Source: an uncultured Ignavibacteria bacterium (GTDB lineage: Bacteria; Bacteroidota; Ignavibacteria; Kapaibacteriales; UBA2268). From it: a stretch of 34,222 bases of DNA. Location: positions 1-34,222 of the forward strand of contig CAIOZA010000076.1 of NCBI GenBank assembly GCA_903862655.1, read 5' to 3'. How positions within the stretch are numbered: the stretch's first letter is position 1; every line of letters begins with the position of its first letter. The notes under the pieces were generated by a model, which saw only the letters and a program-made list of their open reading frames with translations, had not been told where the DNA came from and did not search any database. A program made the position numbers and the translations under genes. Positions 1 to 7,552 of the stretch are shown here, in pieces.

Positions 1-52
1 CGCTCTTGCTGGTATAATTTGGGGGTGATTTTGTAATATCCTAATATCAATC

Positions 53-98
53 AATATCTATAATATCAATGACGATATTAATTGATATTATAGATATT
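53..98. repeat. AT-rich perfect inverted repeat upstream of the first gene
   Basis: An 18-base arm at 53-70 is repeated as its exact reverse complement at 81-98, around a 10-base spacer. The stem is almost pure A/T and has no following T-run, so it is not a standard intrinsic terminator. It could be an operator, a recombination remnant or the end of the preceding transcript. Apart from this I see nothing in positions 1-219. Confidence 0.7.
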
Positions 99-219
99 TA
101 GACCCTTATATCTAATCCTATGGCTAACATCTAGCAATATGTTGCTCCCAGTTGTTTTGAAATATTGGGTGGATTATTCATAAAAGTTTAAAGCTTCTTT
201 TAACAAAGCGAAAGTAATA

Positions 220-1308
220 ATGCACGAATCGTTACCCGATTTGATAATCGGAAATTTGAAAATAAATCCTCCTTTTATACTTGGCGGAATGGGCGTTAGA
301 GTTACGGAACATAAACTTTGCGCCGCAGCAGCAAATACAGGAATGGGCGGTACAATTGCCAGTGTTGGATTAGGGCACAATGCAGTCAAAGGTAAAAATT
401 ACGTTCAGGGATCTAACAACGCTCTAGCCAAAGAAATTAAGCTTGCAAGAAAGCTTACCAAAGGTGTTATCGGCGTTAATATTATGGTTGCTCTTACGAA
501 TTATGCAGAAATGTGTACTACGGCAGCCAAAGAGAAAGCAGATTATATAATTTCCGGCGCAGGGTTGCCAATGAAGCTGCCTGAATATGTCGGAGATTCT
601 AAAATAGCATTGATCCCAATAGTTTCCTCCGGAAGAGCCGCGAAAATTCTCTGCAATAAATGGCTGACCAGCTATAACCGCTTACCAGACGCTTTCGTAG
701 TTGAAGGTGTTGATGCTGGCGGGCATCTGGGCTTCAACATGGCGGAAATTGAAGCTTGGAATGAAGATAGCCACGTAAGAGTCTGCAAGGAAGTCATTCA
801 GGTCGCTAAAGACTATGAGGAAATTTCAGGTAAACACATTCCAGTGATAGCTGCTGGTGGTATATTCGATGGGAATGACATCGGTAAAATGCTTGAAATT
901 GGCTGCGAAGGCGTTCAGATGGCGACCAGGTTCGTAACCACCGAAGAATGCCAGGCTCCCGACAATTTCAAACAGGCAATCATCAATTCAACAATTGACG
1001 ACATGGTCATTATCAAAAGTCCTGTCGGAATGTTGGGACGCGCGATTAAGAGTCCATTCACTGAAAGAGTTAATGCCGGAGAGACAATACCTTTCAAATG
1101 CCCTTTCCATTGCATAAGCGTTTGCAAACCCAAGGAAGTTCCCTTCTGTATAGCTGTTGCTTTGCTTAACGCTGTTGATGGCGATATCGACAACGGAGTC
1201 ATGATGGCTGGACACAATGCCTACAGGGTGAAAGAAATAGTGCCGATAAAAACTCTTGTGGATGAATTAACTTCTGAAGCAGTTGCTTATCTCAACAGAG
1301 AAAAATAG
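220..1308 (+). CDS. Nitronate monooxygenase / 2-nitropropane dioxygenase-like flavoprotein
   Basis: The 362-aa product looks like an FMN-dependent TIM-barrel enzyme of the nitronate monooxygenase (NPD) family. Family members oxidise nitronates or act as related enoyl reductases. An N-terminal glycine-rich segment (PPFILGGMGVRV, near residue 17) matches the FMN-binding opening of the family. A central EGVDAGGHLGF (near residue 162) matches the EGxxAGGHxG signature. IPVIAAGGIFDG followed by a GCEGVQMATRF segment (about residues 208-240) matches the phosphate-binding loops. The length is normal. The ATG at 220 leaves only a short tail before the first motif, and no strong ribosome binding site precedes it. 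A strong terminator follows, and no partner gene is nearby. The exact substrate cannot be read from sequence; an FabK-like role is also possible. Confidence 0.85.
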   Translation: MHESLPDLIIGNLKINPPFILGGMGVRVTEHKLCAAAANTGMGGTIASVGLGHNAVKGKNYVQGSNNALAKEIKLARKLTKGVIGVNIMVALTNYAEMCTTAAKEKADYIISGAGLPMKLPEYVGDSKIALIPIVSSGRAAKILCNKWLTSYNRLPDAFVVEGVDAGGHLGFNMAEIEAWNEDSHVRVCKEVIQVAKDYEEISGKHIPVIAAGGIFDGNDIGKMLEIGCEGVQMATRFVTTEECQAPDNFKQAIINSTIDDMVIIKSPVGMLGRAIKSPFTERVNAGETIPFKCPFHCISVCKPKEVPFCIAVALLNAVDGDIDNGVMMAGHNAYRVKEIVPIKTLVDELTSEAVAYLNREK

Positions 1309-1331
1309 AAATTCTTAGATTCAAATAAGCT

Positions 1332-1370
1332 AATGGGGATTCATTCTACAACGAATCCCCATTTTTTTTT
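1332..1370 (+). terminator. Rho-independent terminator after the nitronate monooxygenase gene
   Basis: An 11-base perfect stem (AATGGGGATTC at 1332-1342 with its complement at 1353-1363) runs straight into a T-tract ending at 1370. The T-run is on the + strand, so it ends the upstream + gene. The convergent - strand aldolase gene has no equivalent. Confidence 0.92.
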
Positions 1371-1442
1371 GTTATTCTATGTTACCAATCATCTGGTTTC
1401 AGTTTACAAGATTTATATTAATTATTAATTCTCAATTATTAA

Positions 1443-2102
1443 TTAACTTCTCGCCGCTTTCATCTTCTCATAGTCTGCTGTGAAGGCTGCGACTCCGGCA
1501 TCTGTCAATGGATGCTTCAGCGATTGAATGATAACGTTATAAGGTACTGTCGCGATGTGTGCGCCTGCTTTTGCGGCTTCTATCATGTGAATCGGATGAC
1601 GTACCGATGCGGCGATAATCTGTGACTCATAGCCCTGAATGTCCCATATATCGCAGATGTCTTCCAGTACTGCACTGCTTGGAATTGCTATATCATCGAG
1701 TCTGCCCATGAATACCGAGACATAAGTTGCACCTGCATTGTTTGCCGCGATTGCCTGAGTAGGACTGAAGACGAGCGTAACATTTGTCGGGATTTCCTGC
1801 TTCGAAAGTGCATTGCATGCTGCTAATCCGGCAGGAAGCATTGGTAATTTAATCGTTGCATCGGGGAACCAGCTGAGAATTTCGTCTGCTTCTTTGAGCA
1901 TACCCTTTGTGTCGAGAGCATTAACCTCAACTGAGAGATGTCCGCCGATGAGATCGTATATCTCGAGGATTCTCTGCTTGACGTCCACACTGGGGTCTTC
2001 CTTAGCCAAAAGCGATGGGTTGGTTGTTACGCCCGAGATGAAGCCAAGTTCTGCACAATGGCGAATGTGACCTATATTAGCGGTATCGACATAAATATCC
2101 AT
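1443..2102 (-). CDS. fsa: Fructose-6-phosphate aldolase / small transaldolase (FSA/TalC type)
   Basis: The 219-aa protein belongs to the short transaldolase subfamily, which interconverts fructose 6-phosphate with dihydroxyacetone and glyceraldehyde 3-phosphate, or acts as a transaldolase in the pentose phosphate pathway. The N-terminus MDIYVDTANI and the GVTTNPSLLAKE segment (residues 24-35) are typical of class I aldolases of this group. Lys85 in TIKLP is at the position of the Schiff-base lysine. VFSPTQAIAANNAGATYVS and FMGRLDDI (about residues 110-140) are family signatures. The length is canonical. The gene stands alone on the - strand, convergent with the preceding gene. Whether it acts as an FSA aldolase or a true transaldolase cannot be told from these motifs. 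Confidence 0.93.
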   Translation of the reverse strand: MDIYVDTANIGHIRHCAELGFISGVTTNPSLLAKEDPSVDVKQRILEIYDLIGGHLSVEVNALDTKGMLKEADEILSWFPDATIKLPMLPAGLAACNALSKQEIPTNVTLVFSPTQAIAANNAGATYVSVFMGRLDDIAIPSSAVLEDICDIWDIQGYESQIIAASVRHPIHMIEAAKAGAHIATVPYNVIIQSLKHPLTDAGVAAFTADYEKMKAARS

Positions 2103-2209
2103 TTCTACTCCTTATAATAAATATTAATATTTGGTTTGTTCATTGGGAAAAAGACAAATTAAGTATAAATCCTAAAAAAAGTAAATGTAAATTGAATTCT
2201 TTCCATACA

Positions 2210-2228
2210 TTGTCCCCCTTTTTCCATT
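2210..2228. repeat. Copy 1 of a shared 19-base motif
   Basis: TTGTCCCCCTTTTTCCATT occurs here and again at 7471-7489, identical and in the same orientation. Both copies are intergenic and AT-rich around them. It may be the conserved core of a dispersed repeat; its role is unknown. Confidence 0.6.
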
Positions 2229-2265
2229 CAGGGCTGATTCGTTCTCTAAAAAATATTATGGAATC

Positions 2266-2403
2266 AATAGCCACGAGCTTTAGCTCGTGGAAAATTTCTA
2301 ATTATTTTCATTGACTTTAGTCGAAATTACTCTTTTTATGGGGATAAATCCCCAAATAAAATCATTTTTATCTTTTCACCACGAGCTAAAGCTCGTGGCT
2401 ATT
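2266..2403. repeat. REP/MITE-like element bounded by 25-base inverted repeats
   Basis: The two ends, 2266-2290 and 2379-2403, are perfect 25-base reverse complements. Each end contains its own near-palindrome (CCACGAGCTTTAGCTCGTGG and its complement). Two further short palindromes lie inside: GACTTTAGTC (2313-2322) and GGGGATAAATCCCC (2340-2353). There is no coding potential. The structure resembles REP-type elements mobilised by REP-associated tyrosine transposases (TnpA-REP/RAYT), but no transposase is in the window. It accounts for most of the structure in the 451-base stretch 2103-2554; the rest looks featureless. Confidence 0.75.
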
Positions 2404-2554
2404 CATTGATTAACAGAGAATGAACAAACCCTGCTTTATTCCATTAATTTGTTCATATAGAAAAATAGATAGTTTAATATTTTGGTTAATTTGTTATTTC
2501 ATTTTAACTTAGCTAAGTTTGTACAGCTTAATAAAATGTTTGAGATAGCACTTT

Positions 2555-2920
2555 ATGAAAATTATTAAAACGAAATCACTTCTTTTTACTCATATCCTAA
2601 TATTGATAATAATATTGGGAGTTTTCAATCCATTCAGTGGTGTACTATTTCAGTACAGTTTATTTTAAACGATAGCAAGATTAGCAGGTTCAGTAATCGC
2701 AATTTTGAGTACATCATTATTTATTTTTTTTCCGGATATTTCAGAATTTTGGAAAAAAAGAATCATATTAATATCACAAAATTTTATTATTCCATTGTTA
2801 TTGATAATCCCTATATTGATAAATACTAAAGATAGCATTATTTTTCTTTTATATACTATTGTTTCTTATACCGGATACTTTTGGTTATTATATTGGATGA
2901 ATAAAAGTGATTCAAAATGA
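2555..2920 (+). pseudogene. Small multi-span membrane protein gene interrupted by an in-frame stop
   Basis: An ATG at 2555 opens a frame coding for a hydrophobic segment (MKIIKTKSLLFTHILILIII...). The frame hits TAA at 2666-2668 and then stays open, in the same frame, to the stop at 2918-2920. Ignoring the TAA, it reads as one roughly 121-residue membrane protein. It has an N-terminal span, a second span after the stop, and two more near FIIPLLLIIPILI and IIFLLYTIVSYTGYFWLLYW. The downstream part alone could only start at a weak TTG (2705), giving 71 residues without the first span. A nonsense mutation in a former gene is the simplest reading. I do not recognise the family, and a two-gene arrangement is not excluded. 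Confidence 0.55.
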
Positions 2921-3001
2921 TTTGATAATTCTGAGAGGATTGCATAAATTTATGCTTTCCTCTTTGTATTTTTGAATTTTCTGGATAATTGATAGAATAT
3001 T

Positions 3002-3508
3002 ATGAAGAAGTTCCTTGGTCTCATCACTATAATTCTAATTACCTCCATTTCTTTGTCATTTGCAGAGAGTCTTCAGGTAAAGCCCAAAAAAGAGAAAACA
3101 ATCGATAGTACTGAAAAGCCAATAAAGGGGAATGTTTATTTTGGATTTAGCATTTTTAGACCTAGTGGCTATGATTTTGGTTTATGTGCTTTAGGAGCAA
3201 GATCAGGACCATTTGGTGTTAGTGGAATATTCGCATCTCTTGGACATATCAGCTGGTATTCCATCGAGCCTAGTCTTTTCCTTCAGTTGAACAAAGGCTT
3301 CGCTTTGCAGGCTCTTGTTGGATATACACGTATCAGCATGGGGCAAAACGGATTTTATATTAATGATTATGCAGGAACAATATATGGTTTAGGTTTTCAG
3401 ATATATGTTAAAAAACTTATGCTGGGCTGCACTTTTAGGACATTAGGTCGATCTAACTCAATAACCAACGGATTCTTTATGCTGAACTTCGGTGCGAGTA
3501 TTAAATAA
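3002..3508 (+). CDS. Small exported protein, probably outer-membrane barrel-like
   Basis: This 168-aa protein begins with a clear Sec signal peptide (MKKFLGLITIILITSISLSFAES), probably cleaved after residue 22. The mature part starts with a charged Lys/Glu-rich stretch. It then consists of short alternating segments rich in Gly, Phe and Tyr (for example FGFSIFRPSGYDFGL, GFALQALVGYTRISMG, IYGLGFQIYVKKLMLG), as in small beta-barrels, and ends in FGASIK. No named family is recognised. It precedes the HicB-like gene by 50 bases on the same strand, with no sign of a functional link. Export is well supported; the barrel fold is inference. Confidence 0.7.
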   Translation: MKKFLGLITIILITSISLSFAESLQVKPKKEKTIDSTEKPIKGNVYFGFSIFRPSGYDFGLCALGARSGPFGVSGIFASLGHISWYSIEPSLFLQLNKGFALQALVGYTRISMGQNGFYINDYAGTIYGLGFQIYVKKLMLGCTFRTLGRSNSITNGFFMLNFGASIK

Positions 3509-3558
3509 AAACTCAATATATGTGTCTTATAACTAACTGAATAATCTATGAGTATGTT

Positions 3559-3732
3559 ATGAAATATGGAATATTATTAGAAAAAATATCCGAAGGAGAG
3601 TTTCCTGATGGATATTTTTATGCACATGTGCCTACTTTAGGACTAACTACCCATGGTGAAGGAATTGAACGAGCATTAGAAGCTGCGAAGGATCTAATTT
3701 CATTATGGATTGAAGAGAAAAGAATAATTTAA
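3559..3732 (+). CDS. HicB-like antitoxin domain protein, apparently orphan
   Basis: A 57-codon gene starts at ATG 3559 and stops at 3730-3732. The product has the HicB pattern: a degenerate ribonuclease-H-like strand pair with FPDGYFYAHVPTLGLTTHG, then a helix ERALEAAKDLISLWIEE. HicB proteins neutralise HicA RNA-cleaving toxins. The copy is short and has no C-terminal DNA-binding extension, like the stand-alone 'HicB-like' subfamily. No HicA-type gene (small, with a GSHH motif) is seen on either side. The upstream neighbour is an unrelated exported protein, and the downstream gene is convergent and only 7 bases away. It may be a solitary antitoxin left after toxin loss, or a regulator in its own right. 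Confidence 0.7.
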   Translation: MKYGILLEKISEGEFPDGYFYAHVPTLGLTTHGEGIERALEAAKDLISLWIEEKRII

Positions 3733-3739
3733 ATTAGAA

Positions 3740-5839
3740 TTAATCTCGCTTTAAGACTGATGCCGGTTGTTTATTTGCTGCCTTAATCGCATGATAACTA
3801 ACACTAATAACCAATACAAGTACGGAAATTAATGTTGGAATGATAAATTCTGATATTCCGAAATCACTAATTCTTTCTGAAAATTTCATTAACCAGGTAC
3901 TAGTAGTTATTGCAACCGTAATATGGGCTGTAATTATCGCTAAAAGAGAAATTATCATAAATTCTTTCAAAATCAGAAAATATATATTTGTTGAAGTAGC
4001 TCCAAAAGTCTTTCTGATTGCTATTTCAGCTTTTCTTTGTTCTGACATGAAGCTGGAAAAGCAAAATAGCCCAAGAGCCATAATAAATAAAGAAGCAAGA
4101 GTGAAAAAATTAAAAGTACGACTCATAGCTGTTTCAATTCTGAATTCCTTGTTCATATCAATGTCAGTAAATCTATAATCAAAAGGATTTTTAGAATCAT
4201 AACTTTTGAGAATATTACTTATATAGCTTATATTATCAGCAATTTGTATTGATTTAAAGCAAATTATAATATGTGCCTTTTCATTATTCTTAATGACGTT
4301 GTCGTTATAAGCCTCAGTTGAAGGCTTATTTATGCTTGTGTTTACTGAAATAATATTCTTATTCAATTTCAAATCTGCTTGAATTGAATTGAATTTATTT
4401 CTTAAATTGTCAGTTAAAGGTAGAAAAATTGAACATTCCGAATCATATCCCATTTTCGTATTTCGTAAATGATTCAATTGCTTGTCAACTTTAAATGCGG
4501 CAATTAGTAAAGCAAGGGAAATTGAGATTTGCAGGTATACAATCACCTGTCTAAATCCTACGCTTCTACTTCCTGCTCTTAATGTACTAGAAAATATCCG
4601 GGTTGGAGCTAATGTGGAGAAATAGAAAGCAGGATAGCTTCCTGAAATCAAACCTAAAATGAGAGTGATAATGATACATTTGGCAATAATAGTAAAATCA
4701 TTAAATATGTCAAATTGTATATTTTTTGATGCTAATGAATTAAACTGAGGTAGGAGTATATGGACTAGCATTATTGCAAAAATCAATGATATGGTAGATA
4801 AAATCTGGCTTTCAAGTAGAATTTGAAAAACAATATCTGATTTAGAAGCTCCAAATGTCTTTCGAATCGCAATTTCTTTGGCTCTATTGGCAAACTGGCT
4901 TATTGAAATAATAAAATAATTCATACAAGCTATGAATATAATAAAGATGGAGATCGCTGAAAAAATATAAATATACTGGATATAGGTGCTAAGTCCTCTA
5001 TCAGCCCTGATTGCATTATAAGTGTGCATCATCGTTAGGTGGTGAAAATAATATTCATCTGCTTTGATATTTGCATTCTTCTTAAGTATTGAGTTCAAAT
5101 CATTACTCAATTCTTGTATTGAAGTTCCTTTTTTCACGAAGATATAAGTATTGACACGCTTTGTTTTCCAATCTTCAATTAATTCTTTGCCGTTTACTAA
5201 TGTTATCGGTGCTATAAAATCAAATTTAACTTTATAATATTCGGGTATATTTTTAATAACTGCAAAAACTCTTAGAAAATATTTACCATCGATTTCAATA
5301 TTTTTTCCTAATGGATTTTCGGTTCCAAAATATTTTGTAGCCATGGCTTTGGTAATAATAACAGAATTAGTGTCCTTGAATGAAGAAATACTGTTCCCAT
5401 CTAAAGTACGAAATTTGTAAAAGCTGAATATTGCATTGTCAGCAAAAGCAAATCTTTTTTCAGTGTGTTTTTCATTCTGATAAATAATTTTCTTGTCGCC
5501 AAAGAATCCAAACCTAACAGCCTCCTGTATATCCGGAATTGTTTTTTTTAGAAATGGTGCCATTGGGAATGGTGTCTCAGGATACAACCTAGAATGAAGT
5601 ACCTCATTCGAATCTAACCATACTTCATTAACTTCGTCAATTTCATCATTACCGACTCTTAACATTTCTACTTCTGCATCTAATGAATCTCCGGATGGTT
5701 TTTTCAGTTCTTCATCCAACCACAGTGTAACAAAAATCCATGATGCAATTGCAATTGAAAAACCAATAATTATAATAACAGAATAGAACTTCTTGTTAAG
5801 AAGTTCTTGAAATGCAATCTTGATATAATACTTAAGCAA
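3740..5839 (-). CDS. MacB/FtsX-type ABC transporter permease, shortened
   Basis: The 699-aa membrane protein opens with MLKYYIKIAFQELLNKKFY, a positively charged start before a transmembrane helix (about residues 18-40), as in the Bacteroidota FtsX permease family. A large periplasmic MacB-type domain (about 41-285) follows, then helices near 285-310, 340-365, 385-410 and 430-455. A second soluble region (about 455-575) and three C-terminal helices complete it. The duplicated FtsX unit is marked by two near-identical cytoplasmic motifs, AKEIAIRKTFGASKSDI and KAEIAIRKTFGATSTNI. Family members are usually near 780-800 residues. The shortage is in the second periplasmic domain, which lacks the usual middle part. 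It lies 51 bases downstream of its ATPase gene and is probably co-transcribed. The likely role is ATP-driven export or mechanotransmission of a peptide, lipoprotein or drug substrate. Confidence 0.88.
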   Translation of the reverse strand: MLKYYIKIAFQELLNKKFYSVIIIIGFSIAIASWIFVTLWLDEELKKPSGDSLDAEVEMLRVGNDEIDEVNEVWLDSNEVLHSRLYPETPFPMAPFLKKTIPDIQEAVRFGFFGDKKIIYQNEKHTEKRFAFADNAIFSFYKFRTLDGNSISSFKDTNSVIITKAMATKYFGTENPLGKNIEIDGKYFLRVFAVIKNIPEYYKVKFDFIAPITLVNGKELIEDWKTKRVNTYIFVKKGTSIQELSNDLNSILKKNANIKADEYYFHHLTMMHTYNAIRADRGLSTYIQYIYIFSAISIFIIFIACMNYFIISISQFANRAKEIAIRKTFGASKSDIVFQILLESQILSTISLIFAIMLVHILLPQFNSLASKNIQFDIFNDFTIIAKCIIITLILGLISGSYPAFYFSTLAPTRIFSSTLRAGSRSVGFRQVIVYLQISISLALLIAAFKVDKQLNHLRNTKMGYDSECSIFLPLTDNLRNKFNSIQADLKLNKNIISVNTSINKPSTEAYNDNVIKNNEKAHIIICFKSIQIADNISYISNILKSYDSKNPFDYRFTDIDMNKEFRIETAMSRTFNFFTLASLFIMALGLFCFSSFMSEQRKAEIAIRKTFGATSTNIYFLILKEFMIISLLAIITAHITVAITTSTWLMKFSERISDFGISEFIIPTLISVLVLVISVSYHAIKAANKQPASVLKRD

Positions 5840-5890
5840 TTAAGGTTACCAGATTATTTTATTTAATTTTGTTATTTCAGAATTATTCAG

Positions 5891-6571
5891 TTATTTTTTA
5901 ACCACTACATTACCATCAAGGATATTAATTATTCTATGACAATAACTTGCAAAAGCTTCTTCATGAGTAACAAGTATGATAGTCTTGCCTCCTTGATTCA
6001 AATCGGACAAAATTTTCATAATATTTTGAGAACTCTTATAATCAAGATTACCGGTTGGCTCATCAGCAAATATTATTTTAGGTTCAAATACAACAGCCCT
6101 TGCTATTGCTACTCTCTGCTGTTGTCCTCCGGAAATCTGATAAGGGAATCTCTGTTTAAGATCAATTAATTGTGTTTTTTCTAGAATTTCATTTACCATG
6201 GATTTACGTTCTTTTTCGGGTTTTTTCATATACATCAATGGTAATTCAACATTCTCGTAAACTGTCAAGTCATCAATCAGATTAAAACTTTGAAATACAA
6301 ATGCAATATTACCTTTTCTAATCGCCGATCTTCCTGACTCAGTCAGATTTGTAACATTTTTCTCCATGAAATAATATTCTCCGGTGGTGGGACTGTCAAG
6401 CATTCCCAGAATATTGAGCAAAGTCGATTTCCCGCAACCTGAAGGACCCATTATAGCTATAAATTCACCTTCATTTACATTAATTGAAATGTTTTTAATT
6501 GCTAAAGTACTTATGCTATTAGTTTGATATGATTTTGTCAGATTATTTGCTCTGATTATACTAGATGTCAT
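5891..6571 (-). CDS. ABC transporter ATP-binding protein (MacB/LolD family)
   Basis: This 226-aa protein is a complete ABC ATPase. Walker A is GPSGCGKST (residues 42-50) and the Q-loop is FVFQSF (Gln94). The signature is ISGGQQQR (146-153), Walker B is [12 protein letters not shown] (166-177) and the H-loop His is at 203. The EPTGNLD form and the length are typical of the LolD/MacB/FtsE group that pairs with FtsX-like permeases. Its stop lies 51 bases before the permease gene on the same strand, so the two form an exporter operon. Bacteroidota-type systems often also have a periplasmic adaptor and TolC; neither is adjacent here. Start choice: the ATG at 6571 gives a normal N-terminus before the NLTKSYQ motif. 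Confidence 0.95.
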   Translation of the reverse strand: MTSSIIRANNLTKSYQTNSISTLAIKNISINVNEGEFIAIMGPSGCGKSTLLNILGMLDSPTTGEYYFMEKNVTNLTESGRSAIRKGNIAFVFQSFNLIDDLTVYENVELPLMYMKKPEKERKSMVNEILEKTQLIDLKQRFPYQISGGQQQRVAIARAVVFEPKIIFADEPTGNLDYKSSQNIMKILSDLNQGGKTIILVTHEEAFASYCHRIINILDGNVVVKK

Positions 6572-6610
6572 TCTTTTTTAATAACTTTATAAGTATGTTA
6601 AATAATGTTT

Positions 6611-6804
6611 CTAATTATTATTGGACTGGCTTTGTTCTTTTCTTTCAATAAAAAAGTTAAACAATTCGTTTTCTTTTAACATTTTGTCATGAAGATCCAG
6701 CAACCCTTTAAACGTAGATCCGCCTTCAATCCAGAGTTTCTCTTGAATATCAAGTTCATCTGAACACAATCGAATTCTTTTTTAGTCTTCACTTTGCAAT
6801 ACAT
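6611..6804 (-). pseudogene. Frameshifted small antitoxin-like gene
   Basis: Two overlapping - strand frames together look like one small gene. From ATG 6804 (or 6840) one frame reads MYCKVKTKKEFDCVQM. From about 6754 the adjacent frame continues with LDIQEKLWIEGGSTFKGLL through to FNFFIERKEQ and a stop at 6611-6613. Joined by restoring one base near 6754, the product would be about 64 residues. It would carry a (K)FDCVxMK..IQEKL pattern that I associate from memory with short antitoxin-like proteins found beside toxins. Unjoined, each frame gives only an abnormal stub. It lies 49 bases past the nucleotidyltransferase gene stop, on the same strand. This could be a pseudogene, a sequencing error or chance; family assignment is tentative. 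Confidence 0.42.
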
Positions 6805-6853
6805 CCCTTGGTGTTCGTATTTCAATAATTGAATACCCATTTGTCAAATTGAT

Positions 6854-7171
6854 TTATACGATTCGGATTCCACTTTTATTAATTTCTCTTACGAATAAAT
6901 CATCATTTGTGAAATCTTCCGGACGGTAGGGTAATGGCGATATATCAGTATCAACCATGAATTGAGCATCTGTCAGTTTGTCTAAATCATAATATCTATT
7001 CCCTTCGAAATTCGAAGAGACTAAAGCCAGATCGATGTCACTCCATTTATTCTGGGTGCCGTTAGCATAAGATCCAAAAAGAATTGCCTGCTCGATGTGA
7101 ATTTGAGATTTCTCGAGCAAATCAATAAATCTTTTGATTTTATCTGCTATTTCTTCAGGGATTTTAACCAT
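6854..7171 (-). CDS. Minimal nucleotidyltransferase (MNT) domain protein, MntA/antitoxin type
   Basis: The 105-aa protein is a stand-alone DNA polymerase beta-like nucleotidyltransferase. FGSYANGTQNKWSDIDLALVS (from residue 32) contains the GSx10DxD catalytic signature: Gly33, Ser34, Asp45 and Asp47. A likely third metal ligand is Asp76 in DTDIS. Such minimal nucleotidyltransferases commonly act as antitoxins that AMPylate HEPN-domain RNase toxins. No HEPN gene is found next to it: upstream is a repeat-rich region, and downstream lies the frameshifted antitoxin-like fragment. The C-terminus (FVREINKSGIRIV) is typical of the group. It may be an orphan or may work with a partner elsewhere. Confidence 0.85.
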   Translation of the reverse strand: MVKIPEEIADKIKRFIDLLEKSQIHIEQAILFGSYANGTQNKWSDIDLALVSSNFEGNRYYDLDKLTDAQFMVDTDISPLPYRPEDFTNDDLFVREINKSGIRIV

Positions 7172-7278
7172 TTGTACATTTCTTTTGTTTTATCAAATTT
7201 AATGAATTATTATTGAAATCGCAAATTATACTATTAGCTTTAGTATGTAAGAAATTCTTCATTCATGCAAATGAACCT

Positions 7279-7410
7279 GTGTGAAAAGTCTGTTTATGAG
7301 GTCATTCTGAACAAAGTGAAGAATCCATGTATTAGCATTTTCTTGTAAAACAGTCTGGATTCTCACGGTCGCTACGCTCCCTCAGTATGACCTAATCGTA
7401 ATTTTCACAC
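7279..7410. repeat. Long imperfect hairpin repeat of the GTCATTCTGA family
   Basis: Nested complementary blocks form a hairpin-like element: GTGTGAAAA (7279-7287) with TTTTCACAC (7402-7410); AGGTCATTCTGA (7299-7310) with TCAGTATGACCT (7382-7393, one mismatch); and GAATCCA (7321-7327) with TGGATTC (7356-7362). The GTCATTCTGA...GTGAAGAATCC word recurs in reverse orientation at 14241-14260 and 30250-30284. It is non-coding and fills much of the gap 7172-7552. The remainder holds only the second 19-base motif. Confidence 0.7.
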
Positions 7411-7470
7411 TGCAATAAATGATTTGAATGTTACAAAATTCGTTCAACCCAAAAAATACTTTTCTATTAT

Positions 7471-7489
7471 TTGTCCCCCTTTTTCCATT
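7471..7489. repeat. Copy 2 of a shared 19-base motif
   Basis: Identical to 2210-2228 (TTGTCCCCCTTTTTCCATT), here 64 bases before the ECF sigma factor start. Position alone would allow a regulatory role, but the other copy is not placed in the same way relative to a gene start. Confidence 0.6.
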
Positions 7490-7552
7490 AAATTGCACTT
7501 ACCCTTTTGTACATCTGAAATTTCTAAATTATTTGAATCAGTATGAATCGGG

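Noticed and set aside
2705-2920. Independent 71-aa gene starting at TTG 2705
   Set aside because: The same frame is open upstream to the TAA at 2666 and before it to ATG 2555, and no ribosome binding site precedes the TTG. An interrupted single gene explains it better.
3509-3558. HicA toxin partner next to the HicB-like gene
   Set aside because: Neither this 50-base gap nor the neighbouring genes contain a HicA-like sequence.
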